Source: Oegoconia quadripuncta
Taxonomy: Eukaryota; Arthropoda; Insecta; Lepidoptera; Autostichidae
DNA length: 64,000 bases
Direction of reading: 5' to 3'
Assembly (NCBI GenBank): GCA_949316235.1
Contig: OX438741.1
Location: 10,851,124-10,915,123 of the forward strand
Position numbers and translations under genes: made by a program. Positions 22,576 to 32,649 of the stretch are shown here, piece by piece. The notes under the pieces are model-generated. The model had not been told where the DNA came from. It ran no database searches and worked only from the letters and a program-made list of their open reading frames with translations. Every line of letters begins with the position of its first letter. Positions within the stretch are counted from its first letter, which is position 1.

Positions 22576-22632
22576 AACATATTAAACAGGTTTTGTACGT
22601 TATACTCCTGTAACTATATTTTTTTCTATTCG

Positions 22633-23275
22633 GGGTAACAAAGAGGTTGACAAACTGGCAAAAGAGGCAAGTTTAACTAAGAAAGAATACAATATTAGTC
22701 CATATTATTCGGAAGCATTACCTAAATTCAAAAACTTATGCTACACAAGTTGGAAAGAATATTTTGATGAGCGTTCAAGAACAAAAAGGCTTCTGGTATA
22801 GAACAATCCAACGTGACCCTCTTCGTATGCCGTGGTTTATGGATGCTAAATTAGGGTGAAATAATATTAAATTGATATTCAGAGTTAGATCCGGGCACTA
22901 TCCATCAGGAAAATTTGCATTTTTAATTGCGATGTTTGTGGACAAATTGAAGACGTGCAACACTTACTGATGGAGTGTGCCAAGAACAGTAGAGAGAGAC
23001 ATATGTTTATTAGAAAATTTAATGTGAACAGACTCGATGTAGGAGTTATTCAAAGCATACTAGTTGTTCCTACTTCTGAAGCAACTTTGTCCTTGTGTAG
23101 TCTGATGAACGTTTGTCACCAATAATTCTCTCTTTCGCTATTTAGCTTAGGTACAATGGGATTGACATGTCCAAAAGGATAAAAATCCCAAAATAAAGTA
23201 AGATTAAAAAAAATATTTTCTTTTCTGTTGTGCAATGAAGTGTATTTGTATTGTATTGTTTTCTTTATTGCAATT
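22633..23275 (+). pseudogene. LINE with RNase H and zinc knuckle, 3' end
   Basis: GNKEVDKLAKEAS is the terminal motif of a LINE RNase H domain. CDVCGQIEDVQHLLMECAKN is the C-terminal zinc knuckle. Stops and frameshifts lie between them (about 22798-22900). The 3' end is TGTGCAATGAAGTGTATTTG with a TATTGT tail. The RNase H suggests the I/R1/jockey-type lineage. Related to 45692-45960 (minus). Confidence 0.8.
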
Positions 23276-24105
23276 AATAAATTTTAAAATAAGTCATTCT
23301 ATTTCATTGTCACGAATAAGCCAAGCCTAGTCACTAATCGAATTCGACTCGTAAAATATTCAATCCAATCAGAGCCATGTTATCGACACAACAATCTGGT
23401 AGAAACAAAAGTTCGTAGGAAGGCATAAAATAAGATATGTATTTTGCGTATAAACTGTCTTGGAGTTGGAAAGTACTTGAATAAACATCTATAAGTAATC
23501 GGTACTATACATATGAGGGTAGTTTGCTAAAACATTGACTTTGGAAAGAAGAAACATTTCTTTCGGCAAGTTTTATTTTCTTTTTTTATACAATCTCCTT
23601 TCCACTCCATACACTTAGTCCGAAAATATCGATGGACCTTAAAAATATGGGCCTTAGTTTTGGCGCCAAATTTGAAAAAAGAACGGCATTCACTTTGTAA
23701 GGAGTTCCTTATTATGAAACAAAAATAAATTATGAAAAAAGTTTTTATTCAACCATGAAGTCATGGACTTATTAAGCCGCCCTCGTACGTAACATTATTA
23801 TATTTATTAAAGTTAATAGGTACTTTTGTTTGTAAAAGAATATTTATATTAATATTCACACACACACACACACCTTCAAACACCATACACACACACATGT
23901 AACATTTAATTGGCAATCCAAGTACCTATAATATGTTTTATTACTTTAGGAAAACCTGTAATATTCTATTTGTAAAACAGCTGTTGGTTTGGTTGGTATG
24001 AAATAAAAAATAAACGTCACAATTTTTATCCCAAATGAGGTGGATAGAGATCACCCTACATAAGCGTTTGGGGTGTCCAAAACTTACAAGTTTTATGCCA
24101 CTCAT
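23276..24105. other. Unassigned intronic sequence with a CA run
   Basis: ACACACACACACACAC at about 23858-23874; otherwise no recognisable element. Confidence 0.4.
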
Positions 24106-24109
24106 TATA

Positions 24110-24215
24110 ACCGCCTCCGTGGCTCAATGTAAACAACATTGGGTTTACGATTCGGAGGTCGCGGGTTCGATCCCCAGCGTGGTACATGTTTAAGTACTCG
24201 GTTTGGTTGGTGGTA
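24110..24215 (+). repeat. SINE family A, head only
   Basis: CCGCCTCCGTGGCTCAATGT, GGTTCGATCCCC, then GGTTTGGTTGGTGGTA, where the family sequence stops and repeat E begins. Confidence 0.85.
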
Positions 24216-24300
24216 TACCATACGGGCGAGACTGGCAGCATTACCTCGTGGTATAGCAATGCTAATACGCTGCCCGAGGTAGCTGCCAGCTCTTTTGCCA
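24216..24300 (+). repeat. Hairpin-bearing repeat E, diverged copy
   Basis: CTGGCAGCATTACCTCG and CGAGGTAGCTGCCAG form inverted arms around about 26 nt. Position and flanking bases match the hairpin of the 10600 and 61500 copies. Confidence 0.55.
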
Positions 24301-24445
24301 ATATTACAAATGCGAAAGTTTGGATGTTTGTTTGTTGGTCAATCACGGCGAAACTGACGAACGGATTTGGACAAAATTTGTAATCTAGGTAGAACATACC
24401 CTAGAAAACATAGGATATCCCGATAAAGTAAGTAGTATAAGTAAG
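24300..24445 (+). repeat. Helitron-like repeat G, copy 4, 5' part
   Basis: TATTACAAATGCGAAAGTTTGG to GATATCCCGATAAAGTAAG. Confidence 0.55.
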
Positions 24446-24865
24446 TAATGAAATTTTTAAAATTATAGCGTCTTTTATTTTTTAGTTTTGTCAGTATTTT
24501 CATTAATTTATTCAGTATTTGTGTTATAGAAACAGTGGAAAGCACTCGAGCGTTTCAAAAATTTGTCCCCAAGCTTCGACGTCAAAGTCAACTATTGGGC
24601 TGTCTTTGAGTATATCGATAAAACACTGCAAATGTTATAACACTTTATTCCATACATAAAAAAACTATTACAGCGATACTTAGCTATTCATGAATAAGAT
24701 ATACAAAAAGCGAGCTTATCCCTAATATTTCTGGGATATAAATCATAATCATACGTAAAGCAGTCTCTGCGTACGAGTATTAGGAGGAAATATTGAATAC
24801 TATTAAACTACAGTGGCATATATTTTGTCCTTTGGGCACTATGACAATCTGACGTGTAGTAGTTA
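24446..24865. other. Unassigned intronic sequence
   Basis: No structure recognised. Confidence 0.35.
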
Positions 24866-25070
24866 GAAACAGACTGCTATACCAAAAGGTCGCGGGTTCG
24901 AATCCCGCTAGGGGCATATGTATGTATGATGAATACAGACATATGTACCCTAGTTATAGATGTGTTACATTTACATATGTATTTATTATAGTATATCAAC
25001 CATCTGGTATTCATAATACAAGCCTAGTTGCTTAGTGTGGTACTCAATGGCACAGTGTGTATGTACAAGA
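24866..25070 (+). repeat. SINE family C, near full-length
   Basis: CTGCTATACCAAAAGGTCGC, GGGTTCGAATCCCGCTAGG, ATCAACCATCTGGTATTCAT; the 3' end is diverged. Confidence 0.82.
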
Positions 25071-25252
25071 TCATTTATGATATTTGAAGGAGTTTTGAAT
25101 GCGGGGATTCTTCGAGGAATGACACGACCAACTCTTTTTAATAATATCTGTGTATTCAGCTTTTCACATGAACGGTACACCACCAAACATCGAAGTAATT
25201 AATTATCTAATTCTAACAAGAAAATGTATGTTAATAGTTATTTGTTATACAA

Positions 25253-25432
25253 GAGTGCAAAGTTGCTTTTTAACCGCGTGCTCGACTTTGATGACCGAGC
25301 AAGCGAAGGATTCTAAAATTGAATCACGAGCGCATTGAGAGAGAGAAAAATTAGAATCCTGAGAGTAAGCGAGGGAATCAAAAGAGCACAAGGTGAAAAA
25401 TCTTTGCACTCGAGTGCAACACGTAACTTTTC
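25253..25432. mobile_element. Foldback element with imperfect 80-bp arms
   Basis: GAGTGCAAAG and GTGCTC...GGATTCTAAAATT on the left are matched in order and inverted on the right, where reading the minus strand gives GAGTGCAAAG, GTGCTC and GGATTCTAATTTT. A short centre carries GAGAGAGAGA. No coding. Confidence 0.65.
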
Positions 25433-25676
25433 ATACCCCTTCAGCGAGGAAATGACTAAATGGAAAATAAAACATTTTACTACAACATTATGATATGTAA
25501 GTTTTACAAAAAAATATTTATATTATGTAACATAAAGAGTATTGTAGTAGATAATTTAATAAAATACATAAATACATGCATACATAATTATGACTATCAA
25601 CATCTACTAAGTACGTATTAGATTATGTTTAGTAAATGATTAACATACTTAAGTAGATACTGAATGTGCAAGTGAC
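25433..25676. other. Sequence downstream of the recombinase-like exon
   Basis: AT-rich. On the minus strand this would be the start of that exon's intron. No catalytic recombinase domain is seen here. Confidence 0.4.
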
Positions 25677-26108
25677 TTACTTCGCGGAATGAGGTGCTTC
25701 GTTAAGGAACTTTTCAAATTCAGACGCTTTGACAACCATCGAATTTTTTGGCTTATGACCAGATGAGGCTCTTTTTAAAAATGCCACTAATTTAGGATAT
25801 GTGTCGATATGTGTCTTTTTCATCTTTAATGTTGCTTTCAGCATTGAATACGTACTCCATAGAGTGCTTGATTTCTTGATCTCGGATAATTCAATAAAAT
25901 ATGCCAGCAAAACATTTTCTGACAAAGTTTTGGCTCTTTTAGCTAGTCGCCACGAGTTAAACATATCGTTCTGTTTTAAATACTTCTCGCGTGATTGTTG
26001 AGGGAGAAAGCTCATTTGCGCATTATTAACAGTTTCTGTCAATTCGGTTGGCGTTAAGTGAACTTCTTCGTCGCTGGAATCACTAATTTTCGTTTTTTTT
26101 ACTTGTTT
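25677..26108 (-). CDS. Tyrosine-recombinase core-binding domain, Crypton-like (partial)
   Basis: A 143-codon frame, open from a stop at 26109-26111. It has an acidic lead (ISDSSDEE) and then a helical domain: SREKYLKQNDMFNSW, LSENVLLAYFIELSEIKKSS, TLWSTYSMLKATL, KLVAFLKRASSG. This layout is that of the SAM-like N-terminal DNA-binding domain of tyrosine recombinases, and it resembles Crypton-derived proteins widespread in insects. The coding ends at GCGAA|GTAAGT (exon edge 25681), a perfect splice donor; read straight through, a stop follows at once. The catalytic R-H-R-Y domain was not found downstream. No frameshift or stop lies within the domain. It may be a nested gene exon, or a young Crypton remnant. 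Start codon unclear: ATG at 26040-26042 is the first in frame. Confidence 0.6.
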   Translation of the reverse strand, partial: KQVKKTKISDSSDEEVHLTPTELTETVNNAQMSFLPQQSREKYLKQNDMFNSWRLAKRAKTLSENVLLAYFIELSEIKKSSTLWSTYSMLKATLKMKKTHIDTYPKLVAFLKRASSGHKPKNSMVVKASEFEKFLNEAPHSAK

Positions 26109-26138
26109 TCAAGTTTCTTATTTATAATAATACCTACG

Positions 26139-26303
26139 ATGTCAAAACATGAATGGCGCGCGCAAAGCAAATTAAAAACAAAAGTACACCAAGGAGGTTC
26201 AGAGTCTGAATTTTTAACAAATTTAAAAAAGTTGTATGATAAATACGGAACCATGGACATGGAAGTAAATAGGTTTAATGATGTTTTGGAATCACATACC
26301 TAG
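26139..26303 (+). CDS. Unrecognised 54-codon ORF divergent to the recombinase-like exon
   Basis: Begins MSKHEWRAQS and continues GSESEFLTNLKKLYDKYGTM to a stop at 26301-26303, on the opposite strand to the recombinase-like frame and only about 100 bp from its start. The composition looks protein-like (charged, amphipathic), but I know no family. It could be a second ORF of the same element or chance. Confidence 0.3.
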   Translation: MSKHEWRAQSKLKTKVHQGGSESEFLTNLKKLYDKYGTMDMEVNRFNDVLESHT

Positions 26304-26867
26304 CGCACGTGATGTTCTAAATTCAATTTCACTTTAACCTCAAGCGGATAAAAACGGCTGTTGTGCTCAAATATCGAATAGCAAAAATACCATTTCCGAT
26401 GTGAGGGGATGAAAAATATATTGCTCATGACGTCTGTCTGAATATATTTGAATTCCAAGAGCCCGACCAAAGAGTTTCCAAAGGCGCGGTATAAATGTTA
26501 GTGGCCAAGACGCTACATATATATTTATTTGGCTAGTTTAGAAATAGTTTTCAGCACAGTTTCAGACATTGCCACAATAGCTGAATTTCCACGTTGTATA
26601 AGCTGTTTTCATGCAACCATTGTCGATATCGATGTATAGCCAATTTTATACAGTACACATCCCTAAATGTCGAATCAGTTGCCATTAAGCGCGGGCTCGT
26701 GGATAATTGCTAATGGCTGAACGGACCGGCTTCGTTTAACTTACTGTCGCGCTATTAACTGCCATCAGTTGATTGAAATGTTATCATTAATTAATACATT
26801 AAACAATTCAGCATTTGGCCGCATTTCTAATTAAATTTCAATACTGTTTAGATAATTGGCGTTACCA
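26304..26867. promoter_or_regulatory. Repeat-poor stretch, possible enhancer
   Basis: No transposon signature. Around 26779-26853 it contains CATTAATTAATACATTAAAC and TCTAATTAAATTTCAATAC, homeodomain-type ATTA/TAAT clusters, next to GC-richer segments. This is only suggestive; conservation with other Lepidoptera would decide. Confidence 0.3.
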
Positions 26868-26985
26868 TTGAGAACCGGTTGGTGTAGTGCACAGAAAACC
26901 AACGGTTGCGGGTTCGAATTCCACGAGGGGTAAATTGTTGTGTGATGAAAACGAACATTTATTCCCGAGTCATGGATATTTAAAT
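26868..26985 (+). repeat. SINE family B, 5' part
   Basis: GGTTGGTGTAGTGCACAGAA and GGGTTCGAATTCCACGAGG. Truncated after CCCGAGTCATGGATAT. Confidence 0.8.
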
Positions 26986-27109
26986 TTATTAATTGCGATA
27001 TAGAAAACCTTTTTCTCGCAATGTAAATAAAAGTATTAGATATAATATTACATATATATTAAATAGAACTAATGTTCTATAATCGACGACGCGTACATGT
27101 ATAAATCGC

Positions 27110-27190
27110 GGGTTCGAGTCCCGCCAGGAGCATATATTTTACGGACATGTGTACGCGAGTTATGGATGTTTATATTTATAATATGTTTGT
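27110..27190 (+). repeat. SINE family C fragment
   Basis: CGCGGGTTCGAGTCCCGCCAG with CGAGTTATGGATGTTTATAT. Confidence 0.7.
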
Positions 27191-27499
27191 ATTTATAACA
27201 AAAAAAAACACTTTTTTTTTATGATTGACTGGATTCGCGTTACGTAATGCTAGAATACACAAAGTGGAACTCAGCTAAATGGCCAAAATTGGCCATGTCA
27301 AAAAACTGTGCAGAAGTAGTGCCATATAGGGACATCTAATACGCAAGTTATTTAGGAATAATACCGTCCATCCATACCATCATAAGGTGTCTACTGAATA
27401 AAGACGACCGCCTCCGTGGCTCAATGTAAACAACATAGTGTTTAAGAATAGGAGGTCATGTGTTCGATCCCCAGCGGGGTACACGTTTAGTACTCATAT

Positions 27500-27682
27500 A
27501 ATTATCAAATCGCAACCTATAATCTGTTTAAAAGAGCAACCCTAGAGTTTCCTGCTCGTTCTTCTCTGGGGAGTCAGCTTTGTGAATGAGCAGTAAATTT
27601 AAAATTAAAATATAATGTAATAATAATAGTGACATTTTCAAGTGATAATTTTATCCTATGAAATAAAATATTTTGATTTGAT
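27500..27682 (+). repeat. LINE 3' UTR nested in a SINE
   Basis: Contains AAAAGAGCAACCCTAGAGTTT and GTGACATTTTCAAGTGATAA, and ends TATTTTGATTTGATTT. The same 3' UTR occurs at 35226-35393 and 57350-57520. Confidence 0.75.
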
Positions 27683-27845
27683 TTACTTGGTTTGGTAGGT
27701 GGTAGGGCATTTTAAATGTCCGCCTTTCAAGCTACCAGCATCTTATCTAAGTCTGCCATCAAGCAGCATGTTAATAGCATTGTTATGTACCGGGTGTCAG
27801 AAATAAGCTAGCCAGTCCCCGAAATACGATGGATTTTTCGGGTCA

Positions 27846-28625
27846 ATAGATTAGATTAGATTTATTTAGTTCACTTTTACAATATCATGTCATACATACA
27901 GTTCCGTAAATTTATGATTTCTAAAATAAAAGTGATTGTCAAAAATAAATCAATAAAATAATAACTATACACATACGTCTTAAAGATTTGTAGAATTATT
28001 AGATTATTTAATATAAATTATTATTATTATTATTATTAAGAGCCCATAGTGTCCCACTGCTGGGCAAAGGCCTCCCTCATCTGTTTCCAATATAAATATA
28101 ATGTTAAAATATTGTTAAGTCACAAAATGAACAAAATAAGATAGAAATTAAACCCATTACCATATTTTCAATAAGTATGTCGTTAGACTCTTAAAAATTG
28201 TAACCATTGTTGCGTCCAGGTCAAACATGAAAAACACATAAAGGTATACAATAGCATTATACATAATATTATTATATGTATGTCAAAATTAATTAATAAA
28301 GTTACGTCAACGTCATACTATTTTTTGAATAATCATAATGAAATAAAACAAAATAAAATATAAACCATGCCATGAGATTATTGATATGCCATAATCACCT
28401 TTATCAAATAATAGTTGAGTACAAGTTAAAGTAAATATATTAAAATAGAAAGCATGTCAGGAGGTTATGAAAATGTCATATCCATATACTCTTTAATAGA
28501 TTAAAATTCATTTTCCAACAAAAAGTTTCTCAGTTGGCGATTGAATGCGTCGTCATTTGTTTCGTCACGTAAATCTGCAGGTAGATGCTCATAGTACATA
28601 GGTCCGATCACACACATCCTGTCTT
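27846..28625 (-). pseudogene. LINE 3' end nested in a SINE
   Basis: On the minus strand, about 28625 to 28502, the frame IGPMYYEHLPADLRDETND then RNFLLENEF and a stop is a LINE ORF2 C-terminus, followed by a long AT-rich 3' UTR. An ATT run and CAGCAGTGGGACACTATGGG (inverted) lie at 28020-28095 and recur at 33303-33375. Confidence 0.65.
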
Positions 28626-28688
28626 CCTCCTTCGGCCTTATCTTCACTTAAAATCAGGTCAAGTGTTAACCCGTTGTGCTTAAAAAAA

Positions 28689-28912
28689 GTTTGACAATTC
28701 TTCGGGCTATATCGGTGAGTGAGCGATCACGTTTCAGTTCCATCTGGCAACACATTGGACAAAGACTTTTCGATGAGTTTGGGACGAGATGATGTTAATA
28801 GCTTCACAAACACTACGCAGTCGAGTTGGATTTGACGATTGACCTCCTTATCGAAGTTGGATTTACCTAACTGGACTATTTTCCCAGGTATAAGTACTCG
28901 TCGACAACTTCG
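28689..28912 (-). pseudogene. RTE-like reverse transcriptase fragment
   Basis: Minus-strand reading EVVDEYLYLGKIVQLGKSNF, then VNRQIQL and SNVLPDGTET, is the end of an RTE-clade reverse transcriptase. It has one open frame but both ends are lost, and a SINE A copy sits against its 5' side. Confidence 0.8.
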
Positions 28913-28916
28913 AAGG

Positions 28917-29010
28917 TTTTTTTTTATGCACAACGGGTTCATACTTGACCTCAATCACACCTGATGTTAAGTGAAGATGAGGTCGAAGGTGGAAGCGTAC
29001 TGACCCGGAA
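28917..29010 (-). repeat. SINE family A, 3' part
   Basis: Tail, CACACCTGATGTTAAGTGAA, and stops at CTGACCCGGAAGG. Confidence 0.85.
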
Positions 29011-29405
29011 GGTAGTCTCCTATCGACAGAGGCGTGGTTACAATATGGGCATTCATCATCTAGCACTAGTAATTGTAATAATGGTGTTGAATAATGGTGG
29101 TAAAAATTGAAAGGCTTGCTTAGACTTGGTAACTTATACCCAGTATCTATAGTCTATCAAGCCTTTCGAGTGCCAGTGTATTTAAAATGTAACCATGGAG
29201 ATTTTCATCGCATAAAAGCAACAGCAATCAACTTTCGATTTACAATTTTGTGGGACGTCGATTATTTACTTTGGATGGAACGAGCCTTGTCGAGCCGTCT
29301 CCATAATGAAATCGATTTTAACAGTGTTTGCTTTGAACATCATAGAAACAACCTTGAGTGCCTTTGTTAATTTTTATCACCCGACGAAAAACGATGGGTG
29401 TCACA
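29011..29405. other. Intronic stretch with an 87-codon open frame
   Basis: The plus-strand frame 29107-29370 shows no domain. ACCCGACGAAAAACGATGGGT at about 29380-29400 also occurs, diverged, near 43887. Confidence 0.35.
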
Positions 29406-29407
29406 AA

Positions 29408-29630
29408 AGTTCCACACTAAGCAACCAGATTCGTATTATGGATACCAGATGGTTGATAAACTACATAAATACATTTTTTTTGTAAATAAATAATTATATA
29501 AATGAAAAACATCCATAACTCGAAAACACATGTCTGTATTCATCATTCAAACGTATGTCCCTAGCGGGATTCGAACCCGCGACCTTTAGGTATAGCAATC
29601 AGAGTTTCTAACCACTACACCAAACATGTA
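29408..29630 (-). repeat. SINE family C, near full-length
   Basis: Begins on the minus strand TGTTTGGTGTAGTGGTTAGA, B box GGGTTCGAATCCCGCTAGG, 3' part CTTAGTGTGGAAC. Confidence 0.88.
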
Positions 29631-29654
29631 GTATTTTTTGGTATTTGGTATTTC

Positions 29655-30135
29655 AATTATTTTTTTTATGATTAATTGGATACGCGATTGACCACAATCT
29701 TTCCTGATGGAAAGTGACGATGTGGTCGAAGATGAAGCACGCGATCTTCTTAGATACTCTTTCACCTTGATCATGACGATCCCACGGTTGTAGGATTCAG
29801 GAAAGACTGTCCAATTGGCGAAGTTAAGCAATGTCTGGCGCGGTAGGTGTTTTAAAAAAAAAAAAAATATTGTTAACTGGATACGCGTTTGACCACAATC
29901 TCACCTAATGGGAAGTGACGATGTGGCCGAAGATGAAGCACGCGATCTCAGTAGATCTATTCGCCCTGCTCTTGAAGATCCCAAGGTTGTAGGATTTAGG
30001 AAAGACTGACGCCGGAAGGGAGTTCCATGCCTTAGCTGTTCGCATTATGAATGAAGAGTCGAACTGCTTAGTGCGACTGTTCGGTATGTTCGGTGTGTCC
30101 GTTACTTTGGCATATCCTGTAGCCTGAACGGGAAA
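29655..30135 (-). pseudogene. Two LINE C-terminal fragments in tandem
   Basis: Minus-strand segments 29655-29850 and 29865-30135 both encode the VFPESYN..I...V...L..SRASS C-terminus seen intact at 46536-46840, each followed by TCACTTTCCATCAGG or a variant. The second is longer and more complete. Two independent insertions or one duplication. Confidence 0.75.
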
Positions 30136-30753
30136 TGAGGTGTCGTTGGATTCGTCATAACTGCGGGAGTGTTATTATGTATTTTTTAAAAGAAACAAAT
30201 ATGGCCGTCGTCACTCACCAATTTTGTCGCATACCATTTTTATTATGCAGTCGGGGGTTTTGTTTTTTTTAACAATTTCCGTTTTTTTTAAGTGTTCGAT
30301 CTGAGAATTCCAGTTCAGTATAGGTTTACAATAAATTGGTGCCCGGCTCCAAAGTGCACAATAAAATATGTTTACGGCAGCCATTCCGACGTCGTAACGA
30401 ACGTAAATTTAACTTCATAGCCATTCTCGAACAACCTGTAGTTATATTGATTAAGAAGGTTTAAGAGAAAATTGTAGAAAGAAAAAAAGAAACTGTTTAT
30501 TCGCCACTTTGACACAAATCAGTTGTAAGTTTTAAGTCTGTTGAAGTTTTGTGACGTCATCAGAAATTATGAAAATCGATTCAAAACTATACTTTTTATA
30601 TACAGGTTAGCGCTTAACTTCATCACGCGGGTGAGCGCCGCAACACCAAAATTATTTGAGAGGCTGGCTATCTTATCTCAAACTTATTGAACTTAATTAT
30701 CTAATTTTTCACATAATCCCTAATCATTGCACACTTTACCAATATTTTTTTTG
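30136..30753. other. Unassigned intronic sequence
   Basis: No recognisable element. Confidence 0.35.
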
Positions 30754-30842
30754 GGAGGTCGCGGGTTCGATCCCCAGCGGGGTACATGTTCAAGTACTCG
30801 GTTTGGTTGGTGGTAGGGCATTTTAAATGTCTAGCTACCACC
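30754..30842 (+). repeat. SINE family A, head fragment
   Basis: GGAGGTCGCGGGTTCGATCC to GGTAGGGCATTTTAAATGTC, then an internal deletion. Confidence 0.8.
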
Positions 30843-30904
30843 GAGCGATTGAAACGAGCAAGTGTGTAGATATTTCTTGGTGGAAAGTACACCAATCATA
30901 TAAA

Positions 30905-31015
30905 CCAAACTAAGCAAAGCTTATACTATGGATACGGTATCATCTCAGCCCATAAACATCCCACTGCAGGGATATAGGCTATTTGGGATAATGGTCGGGA
31001 AGCTACGTACTTGTA
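30905..31015 (-). repeat. SINE B and D tail scraps
   Basis: AAACTAAGCAAAGCTTATAC belongs to family B; ATCCCACTGCAGGGATATAGG belongs to family D in reverse. Confidence 0.5.
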
Positions 31016-31334
31016 TGTATCGCGTGAATTTAAACTAAGGCATCATAAGCGACAGATGCGCTCCATTTCCAAACCTGTGAGTATCCGCGACCCGAGAAGT
31101 TAACAACGCGTGAGCTAACTTGCAGATTCCCTCGCTAACCGCGGTTAATTATTCACCTCGGCTCGGTTAAACAACAGGTATTTTTGTAAAGGTCGACAGC
31201 TTCGCACATAGTGGAATAGTTAGCGGTTTTAAGGGTTGCGGGGTATGTTATACAATCATGTATACTTCGTTTTGTTTTTAATCGCTGACGCAAAAAGAGG
31301 AGTTTTACAAATTTTAAGCCTACGTCTGTCTGTG

Positions 31335-31630
31335 GCATAGTTTTTTTTTATGATTGACTGGATTCGCGTTTGACCATTATGAAATGTGCCGTGACTATGT
31401 GGTCGAAGATGAAGCACGCGATCCCAGTAGATGCCTATTCACTCTACTCTTGAAGATGCCAAGGTTGTAAGATTCAGGAAAGACTGACGCCGGAAGGGAG
31501 TTCCATGCCTTGGCTGTTCGGATGATGAATGAAGAATCGAACTTCTTAGTGCGAATGTTCGGTATATTAACTATATACGGGTGGAATCCCTCCCCACGCC
31601 TAATGGTCCGAAGATAGTGACCCTAGGACG
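31335..31630 (-). pseudogene. LINE C-terminal fragment
   Basis: The same C-terminus as 46536-46840 on the minus strand, including GGGTGGAATCCCTCCCCACG near 31577. Broken frames. Confidence 0.7.
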
Positions 31631-32129
31631 GCTGAACCGATATGATAACAGACTTTTTAATTTGCGAAAACTGAGATTTGGGGGATATAAATCGATCAGT
31701 GGCGTCCTCATTGGATAAAGAGAATTTGCCATTTTGTGCCTAAACCTTCTAAATCATTGCTAAAAAGTATAATACTGTGTCCGCTTAGGCTGTATGTATG
31801 TAGTCGTATGTACCTAAATTATATAAGTGAGATTCGAACCATAATTTGAGTAATTGTCCATTTGTCGTTGGTATTGATTATAAAATTATTTCTATTGAAT
31901 CACGTGCCACTTAATTGTAGATTTACCCTATACAAATGTGTATATGAAAGTGGGTAAGTACCGTACTATTTTCAATTGCCTTTTTGCGTACAAAGACTGA
32001 AATAAATAAATAATTATGCATTAAAAATTTTTAAAGGCCCGAAAGAATATCATATCATCCAAATACCCCAAAAGTAGTGCTAACAAGAAAATTGCAACAG
32101 GGACATAAATTTGAAAAATAAACAAATAT

Positions 32130-32378
32130 CCTTGGACATGCATACTGCGCCATCTAGTTCTACTGTAATGAACTAGGCTTGTATTGTGGATACCAGATGA
32201 CTGATATACTACACATATACATTTCTTTTAATATATGAATATTGTAAATGAAAACAACCATAACTCAGGTACACGTGTTGGCATTCAATATACAAACATA
32301 TGCCCCTAGCGGGATTCGAACCCGCGACATTTGGTATAGTAGACAAGGTTTCTAACTACAACACCAAAAGGTCATCAC
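32130..32378 (-). repeat. SINE family C, near full-length
   Basis: GGGTTCGAATCCCGCTAGGG on the minus strand; 3' part GCGCCATCTAGTTCTACTG. Confidence 0.85.
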
Positions 32379-32474
32379 CATTATGAATGTACGAGTACCT
32401 ATAGTTCAAGTACAACTGGTATCAAAATCGATACAATCTATTGAACTTGTGTGGATCCTACTCGTAGCTTGTAA

Positions 32475-32580
32475 TAAACCGACGTGCTACAGTCATTCTA
32501 GTATAGTCGGCTCTCGTAGCTAATTACTACGAAGCCTCAGAGCTCGTAGCTTACTACTACGCAGGCGTGTATCTCGCTGA
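32475..32580. repeat. CTCGTAGCT short palindromic repeats
   Basis: Three CTCGTAGCT units (one just upstream, near 32460), two of them followed by ACTACGAAG or ACTACGCAG. Each unit is nearly self-complementary. Confidence 0.55.
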
Positions 32581-32649
32581 GTCTTAAAATTGTCGTCCTA
32601 GATTTAGGTGTTTCAACCGAGATTGTTTCTAACCCAGATAACATTACAT

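Larger units (their letters stand above)
27407..28688 (+). repeat. SINE family A split by two LINE insertions
   Basis: The head is at 27407-27499, the body at 27683-27845, and the tail at 28626-28688. Together they make one family A copy. Insertion 1 (27500-27682) is a LINE 3' UTR on the plus strand. Insertion 2 (27846-28625) is a LINE 3' end on the minus strand. Confidence 0.75.
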
